Positions 31,787 to 40,712 of a stretch of DNA of 64,000 nt are shown in pieces; position 1 is the first letter of the stretch; each line of letters begins with the position of its first letter. The notes beneath the pieces were generated by a model. It was not told where the DNA came from and made no database searches. It saw nothing but the letters and a program-made list of their open reading frames with translations. This stretch comes from an uncultured Ruminiclostridium sp. (GTDB lineage: Bacteria; Bacillota; Clostridia; Oscillospirales; Ruminococcaceae). The stretch spans positions 14,632-78,631 of the forward strand of contig CAJUQV010000015.1 in assembly GCA_910588335.1 (NCBI GenBank). Direction: 5' to 3'. The translations under genes were made by a program, and so were the position numbers.

Positions 31787-32902
31787 ATGAACATATCGGA
31801 AATATCAGATAAGATTACGCTTAAAATTGCCGCCGAAGCGGAGCGGCTTGGGGAAAAAATACCATATATCCCCGACAGTAACGGAAAATATACCGATACG
31901 GACAATATTTGCTGGTGGACAAACAGTTTCTGGGCGGGTATGCTTTGGCAGCTTTATCACGCTTCGGGTAACGAGCTTTTCCGAAAGACGGCGGAATGTT
32001 CGGAAAAACGTTTGGACGCGGCTCTCGATGATTTTGAGAACATCGATCATGACGCGGGCTTTCTCTGGCTTCATACTGCCGGGGCGAATTACCGCCTTAC
32101 AGGAAACAAGCGCTCCGAAAGGCGGCTTTTGCACGCCGCCACTCTGCTGGCGGGTAGGTACAATCCAGATCTGGAGATTATCAGGGCGTGGGACGGTCAA
32201 TGGATGCCGGGGCATGACACGGCGGGCGGAGCTATAATCGATACCATGATGAATTTGCCGCTGCTGTACCTCGCTTCCGAGATTACGGGGGATCCGAGAT
32301 TCGGAAGCATTGCCGAAAGGCACGCCGATACAATGCTGAAGTATATGCTTCGGCCCGACGGCTCCGCAAATCATCAGATTGTTTTCGACGTAAAAACCGG
32401 CTTGATTACGGCCAATCCCGGAGGACAGGGCTATGCAAGCGGCTCCTCATGGTCAAGGGGACAGGCGTGGGCTTTGTACGGATACGCACTTTCTTTTCTG
32501 CATACGGGAAAAGACCGTTATCTTGACGCCGCCAAGCGCGCCGCTTCTTATTTTATTTCCAATATATCCGCGACGGGTTATGTGCCTTTGGCGGATTTCC
32601 GCGCTCCCGAAGAGCCTGTATATTATGATACCACCGCGGGAGTAATTGCCGCCTGCGGACTTTTGGAAATTGCGGAAAGGGTAAGCGATGATGAAAAACG
32701 GATGTATATGGACGGCGCGATAAAAATACTTGAAGCTTTGGAGACAAAGTGGTGTGATTTTGATCCTTTAACAGACGGTATTCTTGACGGAGGAAGCGTC
32801 AGCTATCATGAAAAGGAACATCATCAGAAGATAATATACGGGGATTATTTCTTTACCGAGGCCATTCTTCGCTTAAGCGGAAAAAGCTTCTTGGTATGGT
32901 AA
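31787..32902 (+). CDS. GH88 unsaturated glucuronyl hydrolase
   Basis: 371 residues, an (alpha/alpha)6-barrel enzyme. Catalytic Asp89 (HDAGF) and Asp152 (IIDTMMNLPLL) match Asp88 and Asp149 of Bacillus UGL. WWTNSFWAGMLW near the start and SGSSWSRGQAWALYGYALS are family hallmarks. It removes 4,5-unsaturated glucuronic acid from oligosaccharides left by polysaccharide lyases (for example from glycosaminoglycans or xanthan). No signal peptide, so it acts on imported oligosaccharides. RBS GAAAGGAAACATTCGAGA before the ATG. It is 32 bp from the DUF2264 gene; both belong to one operon. Confidence 0.9.
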   Translation: MNISEISDKITLKIAAEAERLGEKIPYIPDSNGKYTDTDNICWWTNSFWAGMLWQLYHASGNELFRKTAECSEKRLDAALDDFENIDHDAGFLWLHTAGANYRLTGNKRSERRLLHAATLLAGRYNPDLEIIRAWDGQWMPGHDTAGGAIIDTMMNLPLLYLASEITGDPRFGSIAERHADTMLKYMLRPDGSANHQIVFDVKTGLITANPGGQGYASGSSWSRGQAWALYGYALSFLHTGKDRYLDAAKRAASYFISNISATGYVPLADFRAPEEPVYYDTTAGVIAACGLLEIAERVSDDEKRMYMDGAIKILEALETKWCDFDPLTDGILDGGSVSYHEKEHHQKIIYGDYFFTEAILRLSGKSFLVW

Positions 32903-32934
32903 AGACAGTTATAACAGATTAAAGGAGAAATAAA

Positions 32935-35010
32935 ATGATATTCAAGCCTGCCGAAACGGATTATGCGCTCAGCCCTTATACGGGACTCACCAGAAAAAGC
33001 TGGACAGAAGCGGCAAAATACCTTTTGCGGGGTGTGTTCGGGAATATAGCTTCGTCGTCCGCCCCGATAGTGCTGCCAAGAAACGAGACCGAGGTGACTT
33101 ATCCTCATAAATATGCAGAGGGGAACAGACTGAAAATAGAAAAAATGGCGGAAATTTTCGAGGGATTAACCCGTACGATGTTTATTGCCGCGCCCCTTAT
33201 ACATGACGACCCCGATACCGAGGTGTGCGGATATTTGCTGAGGGACTATTATTCGAAGCAGATACTGCGCTCCTGTACAAGAGGCGACGAAAACTTTGTT
33301 GGGTACTTTGAGGATTTAAAGGAATTGAGCGGAGACAAATCCGAAAATTCCTTCAGCATATTTCAGCAGACCGTTGAGACCTGCGCTCTGGTGATTTGCC
33401 TTGACATATGCAGGGAGGAGATATGGGAAAGGTATACAAGAGCCGAAAAGAATATTATAGCAAATCTGCTTTTAAGCTACGCGCATGAAAGTACGGTAGC
33501 TCAGAACTGGCGCTTTTTTAATATGCTTGTTATGGCGTTCCTGCATAAGGAAGGCTATGAAATAAAGAAAAACGTAATGGCGGAGCACGCTTCGGCGGTA
33601 CTTGGGTATTATGCGGGGGACGGCTGGTACAGGGACGGCCACTCTTTTGATTACTACTCCTGCTGGGCGTTTAACGTGTACGCGCCTATCTGGAACAAGT
33701 GGTACGGTTATGAAAATCTTCCTTATATTGCGGAAAAATTTGAAAGAAACTCTAACGAGTTAATGAAAACATATCCCGATATGTTTGATCGGGACGGCTT
33801 CGCCGTTATGTGGGGCAGAAGCTGCGTTTACCGTAACGCGGCCACAAGTCCTTTTTCCGAAAACTTTCTTTTGAATAATCCCTCCGCCGATCCGGGTCTT
33901 GCAAGGCGCATTGCTTCGGGCGCGCTTTTACAGTTTTTGTCAAGAGAGGATCTTTTGATGAACGGGATACCGTCTATGGGCTTTTACAGACAGTTTACTC
34001 CGCTTGTACAGGGCTACTCCTGCGCGGAATCGGTTTACTGGCTCGGAAAGGCGTTTATGTGTCTTGATCTTCCGGAAAATCACCCGTTCTGGACGGCTAA
34101 GGAAAGCAACGGTTCGTGGGAAAATCTGAGCGGCGGGGAGATAAAGGAAACCGTACTGGATGCTCCCGCCCTTTGCTTCACCAATCACTGCGCTAACGGT
34201 GAAACGGTATTCAGAACCGGAAAGGTTTTGAAAAACACGGGAGACATACACGGTATGTGGAATTATTCCAAACTGGCTTATAACAGTAAATTCCCTTGGG
34301 AAGCTTCTCCTGCGGAAAATGTGGAATCCATGCAGTACGTGCTCTGCGGAGGTGAGGGCTGCGGGGTCGGAGGCGAACCCGAAAGGTGCAACGTTACGTT
34401 CTGGTGCGGCAGTCGAGGGGGAGTACTTTACAGAAGGCAGTTTTTCGGATATTCCCTGAATTACGAAACCCATCATATGCAGGCGCTTAATCTGGCTGAT
34501 TTTCCCGTAAAATACGGAATTTTGCGGGCGGATAAGCTTAGGCTGTTCAGAACGCCGGTGACCGTTACTTTAGGCGCCTACGGTTTTCCGGACAACGGGG
34601 ATACTGAAATTATCACGAAAAGGGAAGGAAAGGCGGAGGCGATCATTTTAAAGGGCTATAACGGTATGAACAGGCCGATACAGCTTGCCATGACCGTTTA
34701 CGACGGTTGGGACGGACTTGATATTGTAAAAAGCGTCAATACGAATCCCGATTCGGAAAAATCGCTGACGGTATACGCTGTGACAAAGAGGACGGAAAAG
34801 TACGGGTATGAAAATTTTATTCTTATTTCACAGGTAATCACCAAGGAATCTCATGATGATTTTACGGAAGAGGAGCTGTTTCCGATTAAAAAGATTCAAT
34901 ACGGCGATCCGGAGGAAAAAGGCGGGTACGGTCCGGTGCGTATAATACTGAAATGGGGAGAGGAAAAAACGGTGGATTTTGATGGTATTGAGGGAGAAAT
35001 GAGACTGTAA
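32935..35010 (+). CDS. DUF2264 family protein, probable glycan-active enzyme
   Basis: 691 residues, no signal peptide. The N-terminal two thirds is helical (SYAHESTVAQNWRFFNMLVM, GDGWYRDGHSFDYYSCWAF) like alpha/alpha-barrels of polysaccharide lyases and uronate hydrolases; the C-terminal third is beta-rich. The protein matches DUF2264, a family found in polysaccharide utilisation loci, some of whose members have been reported as glucuronidases (from memory, not checked). Placed directly after GH88 it likely acts on the same uronate-containing glycan in the cytosol. RBS AAAGGAGAAATAAA before the ATG. Confidence 0.78.
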   Translation: MIFKPAETDYALSPYTGLTRKSWTEAAKYLLRGVFGNIASSSAPIVLPRNETEVTYPHKYAEGNRLKIEKMAEIFEGLTRTMFIAAPLIHDDPDTEVCGYLLRDYYSKQILRSCTRGDENFVGYFEDLKELSGDKSENSFSIFQQTVETCALVICLDICREEIWERYTRAEKNIIANLLLSYAHESTVAQNWRFFNMLVMAFLHKEGYEIKKNVMAEHASAVLGYYAGDGWYRDGHSFDYYSCWAFNVYAPIWNKWYGYENLPYIAEKFERNSNELMKTYPDMFDRDGFAVMWGRSCVYRNAATSPFSENFLLNNPSADPGLARRIASGALLQFLSREDLLMNGIPSMGFYRQFTPLVQGYSCAESVYWLGKAFMCLDLPENHPFWTAKESNGSWENLSGGEIKETVLDAPALCFTNHCANGETVFRTGKVLKNTGDIHGMWNYSKLAYNSKFPWEASPAENVESMQYVLCGGEGCGVGGEPERCNVTFWCGSRGGVLYRRQFFGYSLNYETHHMQALNLADFPVKYGILRADKLRLFRTPVTVTLGAYGFPDNGDTEIITKREGKAEAIILKGYNGMNRPIQLAMTVYDGWDGLDIVKSVNTNPDSEKSLTVYAVTKRTEKYGYENFILISQVITKESHDDFTEEELFPIKKIQYGDPEEKGGYGPVRIILKWGEEKTVDFDGIEGEMRL

Positions 35011-35108
35011 TGCGGATGCTTCTTTTTCAAAAATGAACTTGATATCATCGTATTTTTTTCGTTTTTTTAAACAAAAAGTATTGTTAAAAACGCCGTTTTA
35101 TTATTTTT

Positions 35109-35137
35109 TCTTGACAAAGCTATCCAAAAATGCTACA
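35109..35137 (+). promoter_or_regulatory. SigA-type promoter of the solute-binding protein gene
   Basis: TTGACA, 17-nt spacer, TACAAT, 34 bp before the start at 35171. It suggests expression independent of the GH88/DUF2264 genes. Confidence 0.75.
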
Positions 35138-35170
35138 ATGAAGTAAACGTCAAGAAAGGAAAAAATAATT

Positions 35171-36733
35171 ATGAATACCAAAAAGAAAATTCTGTCGGCA
35201 GCTCTGTGCGCTTCGATGCTCATTACGTCGGCTTGCTCCGGCGGAGAAGGCGGCAGTGTTCCCGCTCCTTCACCTGCCGTTACCACCACCGAGAGTCTTG
35301 ACAATGAAATAGATTATGATAGTATGGCGGATATCGGAGAAGTGGACTCGAAAAACGAGGACGGAACGGGTCCCGCCTATGAAAAGGGAAAACTGGCCGG
35401 AGAGGTAAAGGCGCTCTGTTATTATGACATAGGCGATCAGGCCAAGGATGTGGCGGAGGTTTTTGCCACCCGATTCGGAGGAACCCTTACCACGGAAGTG
35501 GCAGGTTGGGCGGAATGGTGGGATAAGTTGGGTACATATGTGGCTACCGGCAATTCACCCGACCTTGTAAGGTACGACTGGATAGCCTTTCCATGTTACG
35601 TTTCAAAGAACACTTATACCCCTCTTGACGATTGGCTGGATATGGACGCAGATCTGTGGAAGGACATTAAGAGCGTTATAGAGGATTTTAATTACGCGGG
35701 AAAGCACTACTATTTCCCTACCGACGTAATGCCGGGCTTTACTTTGACTTATAACAGAAGCACCGTTATCGAAGCAGGGCTTAAAGACCCTTGGGAGCTT
35801 TACGAGGAAGGTAAATGGGACTGGAACACCTTTAAGGATATTACCGCCAAATGGGTGGATAAAAATCCCGGTGAAAACGAGGGCTTAAGGGGAAATAAGT
35901 GGATGGGGCTTATGTTCGCCAATACCACGGGCGTTAAATTGATCGACGTTACGGATTCCGACATTGTCAATAATCTTAAGAACGAAAATATAGAGCGCGC
36001 TATGAGCTTCCTTTCCAATATGAGAAAGGAAGGACTTATAGGCGACGGATACATTGATCCGGGGACGGCTTTTATGAACGGCAATCTGCTGTTTTTGGCG
36101 ATGGAATCGGAGTGGACATTTGAAAGCGCACAGTCGGCGGTGTTTACCTACGGTCTGGAGGGTGAGATTGTTACCGTACCAATGCCGAAGGATCCCCTTT
36201 CCGATAAATACTATGTTTCGGCGGACACCTACGGTTATATGGTTCCCGCAGGCGCGAAAAACGTTCAGGGCGGCGTTGATTGGATACTGGCCAGCCGCAT
36301 TTACGAAACCGATCCCGAAACAAAGGCGGCCGATTACGCATTGAAAACTGATCCCGGTCCGATTTATTACGATAAATGTCCCGGATGCAAGTACGATTAC
36401 ATTGCCAATGACAAGGCTGATCTTATAGTATGCCCCGAATGTCAGACTGCGAGAAAGGAAAAATTCAAAGCGGTTTATACTGTGGAGCAGTTGGATCTAT
36501 TAGATGATATGCTGCACACGGATAAATTTGAAAGAGTGTTTGACAACGCTATGGGAGTTGATCAGGGAATAGTGGATATTATGACCTCCACCGACGAGGC
36601 GCTTATCGACGGAGTTACTTACCATGACGCTTCCTATACCGAGGTGCTTAATAAGCAGTATCAGGCGATTGAGGCGTTTATTCAGCCTTACAGGGACGCG
36701 TTGGCTAAGGCTAAGACTGAGAACATGTTCTGA
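35171..36733 (+). CDS. Extracellular solute-binding lipoprotein (sugar ABC type) with zinc-ribbon-like segment
   Basis: 520 residues. Lipoprotein signal with Cys22 (MLITSACSGG), then the family-1 solute-binding fold (TRFGGTLTTEVAGWAEWWDK, SPDLVRYDWIAF, YYFPTDVMPGFTLTYNRS, YEEGKWDWNTFKDI). It would bind an oligosaccharide outside the membrane for an ABC importer, but no permease or ATPase follows, so it is an orphan. Unusually, around residues 398-425 it has CPGCKYDY and, 15 residues later, CPECQTA: two C-x2-C knuckles typical of a zinc ribbon, in a region normally devoid of Cys. RBS AAGAAAGGAAAAAATAATT before the ATG. Confidence 0.88.
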   Translation: MNTKKKILSAALCASMLITSACSGGEGGSVPAPSPAVTTTESLDNEIDYDSMADIGEVDSKNEDGTGPAYEKGKLAGEVKALCYYDIGDQAKDVAEVFATRFGGTLTTEVAGWAEWWDKLGTYVATGNSPDLVRYDWIAFPCYVSKNTYTPLDDWLDMDADLWKDIKSVIEDFNYAGKHYYFPTDVMPGFTLTYNRSTVIEAGLKDPWELYEEGKWDWNTFKDITAKWVDKNPGENEGLRGNKWMGLMFANTTGVKLIDVTDSDIVNNLKNENIERAMSFLSNMRKEGLIGDGYIDPGTAFMNGNLLFLAMESEWTFESAQSAVFTYGLEGEIVTVPMPKDPLSDKYYVSADTYGYMVPAGAKNVQGGVDWILASRIYETDPETKAADYALKTDPGPIYYDKCPGCKYDYIANDKADLIVCPECQTARKEKFKAVYTVEQLDLLDDMLHTDKFERVFDNAMGVDQGIVDIMTSTDEALIDGVTYHDASYTEVLNKQYQAIEAFIQPYRDALAKAKTENMF

Positions 36734-36844
36734 AGGGTAAGCTGCGTTTTAACGAAAAATAGGATTATGTAAAGTAAATTGATAATCATAGATAAGAAAG
36801 GCGGCTGCAAGCAGAGAGCCAACTCGGAGAATATGATATTGTAT

Positions 36845-36877
36845 AAAAAAACAGCGGAGAAAAGCCGCTGTTTTTTT
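36845..36877. terminator. Bidirectional terminator
   Basis: AAAAAAACAGCGG/CCGCTGTTTTTTT hairpin between the convergent solute-binding protein gene and the hypothetical gene at 36925-37461. Confidence 0.85.
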
Positions 36878-36924
36878 CATATGGGGAGCAACATATACCG
36901 ACAGTAAACGACAAAAATACCTTT

Positions 36925-37461
36925 CTAAATAAGTTCGCCTATTTCAGAATTGAAATCGTCAAGCAGTATTCTCAGCGCGGTGAAAGCGATTACCGAATAG
37001 ATATCCGTCCCTTGGGGTATTTCCGAGGGAATTTCCAAGGGCTGTATCTTTTTTCCGGAAAAAGCGGTGATCTCTCTGTTAAGGGAAACCACTACTTCCT
37101 CGTCGGAAAGACTACTGTAAGAAAAGGTGTCGGTTTTTCCGAAACCGCAGGTTATAACGTGTGAGGCACAGCTTTTAAGCGCCTTTATCTGCTCCTCGTT
37201 TTCGGAAAAGGCGATTACGGTACCGTTATCCGGTAAGCTAAAATCAGGTATACAGTTTTTTTTAAGTAAAAAAACGGGACTTTCGGTATCAACCGCGTCA
37301 AAGCGCGGAAGCTCAAGCGCCAGAAGCTCGTATCCCTTTCCCCATTGGTTTACGGAATAGTTTTTGACGTAGGTTATCCGATATGTTCTGGAAAGGCAGC
37401 TTTTTAATAAATGTGCAAAGCCCGAATCTTTCGGGTCTCCGCAGATAAATATTGTGGTCAT
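36925..37461 (-). CDS. Hypothetical protein, Mur-ligase-like fragment
   Basis: 178 residues, soluble. The order of strands and motifs (IFICGDPKDSGFAHLLKSCL; HVITCGFGKTDTFSYSSLSD; IYSVIAFTALRILLDDF) recalls pieces of Mur-ligase/FolC central and C-terminal domains, but no ATP-binding GT-x-GK(T/S) loop is present. It may be a degenerate relative with a binding role. I cannot name a family with confidence. Start at 37461 set by GAGAGGAAATAAT; the extension to 37554 lies in a repeat. Single gene with a family-D element 31 bp upstream. Confidence 0.5.
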   Translation of the reverse strand: MTTIFICGDPKDSGFAHLLKSCLSRTYRITYVKNYSVNQWGKGYELLALELPRFDAVDTESPVFLLKKNCIPDFSLPDNGTVIAFSENEEQIKALKSCASHVITCGFGKTDTFSYSSLSDEEVVVSLNREITAFSGKKIQPLEIPSEIPQGTDIYSVIAFTALRILLDDFNSEIGELI

Positions 37462-37491
37462 ATTATTTCCTCTCGTTTTTATGAAACAATA

Positions 37492-37650
37492 GGGCTTGTT
37501 TGAAAAATCGGAAACGCCGTCTTTTCGCCTCCAAACGGTCATCTTCCGCATCAAAAAGCCTTGTCAAACGGCGGTTTGACTGTGTTTTTTCCTTGAAGCT
37601 AACCATTTTGGGGCAAAAATCCGTCATTTCCTTTATTTTCAAACAAGCCC
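37492..37650. repeat. Family-D MITE-like repeat, 159 bp
   Basis: Perfect 16-bp terminal inverted repeats GGGCTTGTTTGAAAAT/ATTTTCAAACAAGCCC. The other copy (20822-20979) has the same length and about 90 percent identity by eye. No ORF of its own. It lies in the promoter region of the gene at 36925-37461. Confidence 0.92.
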
Positions 37651-37714
37651 AATTCGGCAAACTACAAAAAATTTTGTGTTGGTTGTTGCCAATCCGCACA
37701 GAGTGAGCGCAGTA

Positions 37715-37812
37715 AACGGATAAGTCTCTTCATCTCTCGGTTCAATGTGGGATAAAAATACCCCACAGAACCTCGGAATTGCTTCACAATTCCGACAGCT
37801 TGTTGAAGTTTC
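37715..37812. repeat. Family-G repeat
   Basis: AAGTCTCTTCATCTCTCGG, a hairpin with a GGGATAAAAATACCCC-type loop, CCTCGGAATTG and CAATTCCGACAGCTTGTT; the same modules as 40440-40533. With family D it fills the 514-bp gap 37462-37975. Confidence 0.7.
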
Positions 37813-37890
37813 GCTTTAAACGGTTTTTTACTGTTTTACTATAATATTTCCCGCCGCAGCCAATATATCCAAAAATTTTTCTTATCTATA

Positions 37891-37919
37891 TTGCTTTAAA
37901 AAGTAAATTGTGCTATAAT
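37891..37919 (+). promoter_or_regulatory. SigA-type promoter of the MBL-fold gene
   Basis: TTGCTT, 17-nt spacer, TATAAT, 57 bp before the start at 37976. Confidence 0.6.
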
Positions 37920-37975
37920 TATATAATACTTAAAAAAGTGCTTTTTCCTTATAAAAGCGTAAAAAGGAGAAACCA

Positions 37976-38824
37976 ATGCGTATTGTAATGCTGATCGAGA
38001 ATACCGCTGTTTCACAGAAGCTGCTTGTGGAACATGGAATGTCGGTTTACATTGAAAACGGAGATTCTCGCTGCCTCTTCGGCACGGGCAGCAGTACAAA
38101 GCTCATCAATAACGCTAAAAGAATGAAGCTATATCCCGAAAACATAGATGCGGCGATAATACCGCATAATCATCTTTCCTATACGGGCGGAATTGATAAT
38201 CTGCTTCAGGTGAATCCGAAAATGAAAATTTTTGCCTTAAATGCCGCCGATTGCTCGCCATACCGAAAAAAAGGATTGCTTAGCGCTCCTGTCGGGGATC
38301 TGGCGGACAGAATAAAAAAGAATAGGGATAATTTCGTTTTGTTTAACAGTTTTCAGCAGGTAAGCGAAGGCTTTTTTCTTTTAAAAGACGAGATTGGAGA
38401 CAAGAGTTTTTATGTCACCGATAAAAGCTATAAGATCAAAACAGGCGCCGAATATGTAAATGACGAGCTGGAACATGAATGCTTTGGGGTAATTTTCCCT
38501 TTTGAAAACAGGAACAGAGGCTGCGTTATTTTAGGCGGCTGCGCCCACTGCGGTCTGCCAAATATGATAAGAACGGTATATAAGAACTGGGGCAGCGTTC
38601 CCGTTCTGGCGATACTTACGGGGCTCCACTTTATGGGCGACAGCTCAAAGAAGATAACGGTCGAAGGAGCTTACATAGATAAGCTTGCCAAGGAAATAAA
38701 AGAATTAAACGTCGGGGCAATATACACCTGTCATTGCACCGGATTGAAGGGATATGAGGAACTAAGGGAAAAACTCGGAAATCAGCTTCAGTATTTACAG
38801 ACCGGTGAGGAATTAAATTTTTAA
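37976..38824 (+). CDS. Metallo-beta-lactamase-fold protein (COG1237 type) with degenerate metal site
   Basis: 282 residues. Overall pattern is that of COG1237 proteins related to the archaeal methanopterin-pathway phosphate synthase: SVYIENGDSRCLFGTGSS, AIIPHNHLSYTGGIDNLL, GGCAHCGLPNMI, TGLHFMG and CHCTG. In family members the second reads S-H-G-H-x-D-H and the first F-D-T-G; here Asp of DTG is Gly and the HxHxDH motif is H-N-H-L-S-Y, so at least three metal ligands are lost while the later His/Cys motifs remain. It may bind one metal or act as a binding protein. RBS AAAAAGGAGAAACCA before the ATG. No operon link to trkA is certain (47-bp gap). Confidence 0.78.
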   Translation: MRIVMLIENTAVSQKLLVEHGMSVYIENGDSRCLFGTGSSTKLINNAKRMKLYPENIDAAIIPHNHLSYTGGIDNLLQVNPKMKIFALNAADCSPYRKKGLLSAPVGDLADRIKKNRDNFVLFNSFQQVSEGFFLLKDEIGDKSFYVTDKSYKIKTGAEYVNDELEHECFGVIFPFENRNRGCVILGGCAHCGLPNMIRTVYKNWGSVPVLAILTGLHFMGDSSKKITVEGAYIDKLAKEIKELNVGAIYTCHCTGLKGYEELREKLGNQLQYLQTGEELNF

Positions 38825-38871
38825 CAATTTGTAAAAAACAACATTAAGTATACAGAAAGGCGATACTTGAA

Positions 38872-39492
38872 GTGAATATTTTAATTGTAGGCTGCAGCAG
38901 ATTGGGTGCGGCTCTCGCTTGCGCCTTGTCTAACCGAGGACATGACGTGGCGGTGATGGACAAAAGGAGCGATTCATTTGAGCGGCTTGACGAAAGCTTT
39001 ACCGGGCTAACCTCCAAGGGTGTTCCCATTGATAATGATGATCTTGAGGCGGCCGGTATAGAATCCTGCGACGTAGTCTGTGCCGTTACCGAAAACGACA
39101 ACGAAAACATAATGGTGGCTCAGATTGCCGGGGAGGTTTATAAAATACCCAAAGTACTGGCAGGAATAAAAGATCCCGATAAGGAATGGGTGTTTCAGCA
39201 GTGCGGACTCAAAACAATATGCTCTACCCTCCTCACCATGGATGCGGCTCTTTCGGTTATCGACGAGTATCAGGAGGAGCACAGCATACAGTTTGTCAAC
39301 CATAAGGTTAAGTTCTATACCATGCCTATTCCCAAGGAATATATCGGGTTAAAAGCGGTGGAAATAGAATTTGAGGAGAACGAAGTACTTTACGCAATCA
39401 TAAATGAAGACGGAAAATTCACTCTTGTGAACAATTATAATATACTTCTTAGAGAGGGGGATACGCTGATCTTTTCTAAAGTAGTGGACTGA
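38872..39492 (+). CDS. TrkA-like potassium uptake regulatory protein (first copy)
   Basis: 206 residues. RCK_N Rossmann domain starting ILIVGCSRLGAALACAL with the G-x-G-x-x-G-like loop and an acidic DKRS at the end of strand 2, then an RCK_C domain (about 135-205, MPIPKEYIGLKAVEIEF). Such proteins gate Trk/Ktr potassium transporters in response to nucleotides. No Trk/Ktr membrane subunit is nearby. GTG start with AGAAAGGCGATACTTGAA upstream. A second TrkA-like protein follows across a family-A repeat, and the pair may act as a heteromer; this is inference. Confidence 0.85.
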   Translation: MNILIVGCSRLGAALACALSNRGHDVAVMDKRSDSFERLDESFTGLTSKGVPIDNDDLEAAGIESCDVVCAVTENDNENIMVAQIAGEVYKIPKVLAGIKDPDKEWVFQQCGLKTICSTLLTMDAALSVIDEYQEEHSIQFVNHKVKFYTMPIPKEYIGLKAVEIEFEENEVLYAIINEDGKFTLVNNYNILLREGDTLIFSKVVD

Positions 39493-39580
39493 TTTTTTCG
39501 GTTGCAGACCGATATGGTAAATCAGTGCTTTGGGTGCGGTCTTTAATCAGGTATACGGCTTGATTGAAGATTGATATGAT
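39493..39580. repeat. Family-A two-hairpin repeat between the trkA-like genes
   Basis: Linker AGTGCTTTGGGTGCGGT followed by hairpin TCTTTAATCAGG/CTTGATTGAAGA and GATAT; hairpin 1 is GATTT/AAATC. It starts right after the stop codon. Confidence 0.75.
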
Positions 39581-39594
39581 CGGCATATGCTGAA

Positions 39595-40257
39595 ATGAAA
39601 GCGATAATCATAGGCGGGGGAAAGGTAGGATATTATCTGGCAAAAGCCCTGCTTGAAAGATATTACGACGTACTGGTGGTGGAAAAGGACAAGGCCACAT
39701 GTCAATATTTTGCCAATACTTTGGATGTTACCGTGGTAATGGGCGACGGTTCCACTGCGGCAGTGCTTAAAAAGGCGGGAGCGGATAAATGCGACTCGGT
39801 GATTGCGGTAACCGGAGAAGACGAGGTAAATCTTGTTATCTGTCAGATTGCCAAAAAGCTTTTTGACGTAAAAAAGACCATAGCTAAGGTTAATAATCCG
39901 AAAAATGTTGAAACAATGCGGCTTCTCGGAGTTGATATAGCCATATCGGGAACCGAAAACATCATAAAGCAAATGGAGAGAGAGGTTGACAACAGCCGCA
40001 TAAAAGAGCTTATGCCTATAAACGGAAAAACAGCGGTGTTTGAGGTGATTATACCCGAAAACTATGTATACCACGGAAAAATAATCGCCGATATAAAACT
40101 TCCCGACGGGTGCAACATAATATGTATCACAAGAGGAGACGAGCTGATAATACCGAGAGGCCGCACCAAGCTCCTCAGCAATGACGAACTGCTTATAGTG
40201 TCATCCGTGTCCGCTGCCAACGAGGTAAGAAAGATGCTTAAAATAAAAAATAAATAA
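39595..40257 (+). CDS. TrkA-like potassium uptake regulatory protein (second copy)
   Basis: 220 residues. RCK_N with the canonical nucleotide loop IIIGGGKVGYYLAKAL and acidic VVEKDK, GDGSTAAVLKKAG, and an RCK_C domain (about 140-215, VYHGKIIADIKLPDGCNII). A better match to canonical TrkA/KtrA than the first copy. It would bind NAD(H) or ATP/ADP and control a potassium channel-like transporter that is not in this window. The RBS is poor (GATCGGCATATGCTGAA), perhaps because the repeat displaced the original one; translation may depend on an unusual site. Confidence 0.87.
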   Translation: MKAIIIGGGKVGYYLAKALLERYYDVLVVEKDKATCQYFANTLDVTVVMGDGSTAAVLKKAGADKCDSVIAVTGEDEVNLVICQIAKKLFDVKKTIAKVNNPKNVETMRLLGVDIAISGTENIIKQMEREVDNSRIKELMPINGKTAVFEVIIPENYVYHGKIIADIKLPDGCNIICITRGDELIIPRGRTKLLSNDELLIVSSVSAANEVRKMLKIKNK

Positions 40258-40409
40258 TTTTTAAAGGTGAAAATACACAATTATTTGTAATTTTTTTGGG
40301 AAAATATGTATATGATGCTTAATTTTGGATATTGATATCTGCCGCACTTGATATTTTTACCGTTTTGAGGTATAATTAAAATTGGTATATAACCGCTGAA
40401 GTATGTTTT

Positions 40410-40629
40410 CCATCTCTTAGGCGGCAAGGATTTATGAGATTTTGCGTGCAACGTCTCTTTATCTCTCGATTCAGCGGGGGATTTTCATCCCTCGCTGAAA
40501 CTCGGAATTGTTTCGCAATTCCGGCAGCTTGTTTAATGCCAATCTCTTTTATAACTGTTGGATTAGTGTTTTGGGTGCAACCCTTTTTAAGCTATGAATT
40601 TTATCCATAGTTTAAAAAGGGATTGGTGT
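40410..40629. repeat. Family-G repeat followed by a family-A two-hairpin repeat
   Basis: 40410-40533: GGCGGCAAGG, GTCTCTTTATCTCTCGATTC, a GGGGGATTTTCATCCCTC-type hairpin and AATTGTTTCGCAATTCCGG. 40534-40629: linker AGTGTTTTGGGTGCAAC between hairpins, ending GGGATTGGTGT. Together they fill much of the 455-bp gap before glgP; no promoter is clear by eye. Confidence 0.72.
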
Positions 40630-40712
40630 AAGCTGCGCTTTACATATGTTAATCCGTAGAAGGAAAAAATACGATCACGCATTTGTTTATCTGAATGCGG
40701 GGAAGGAATGCT

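Noticed and set aside
40695..40712. ATG at 40695 as glgP start
   Set aside because: No RBS upstream; the ATG at 40713 has GAAGGA at correct spacing.
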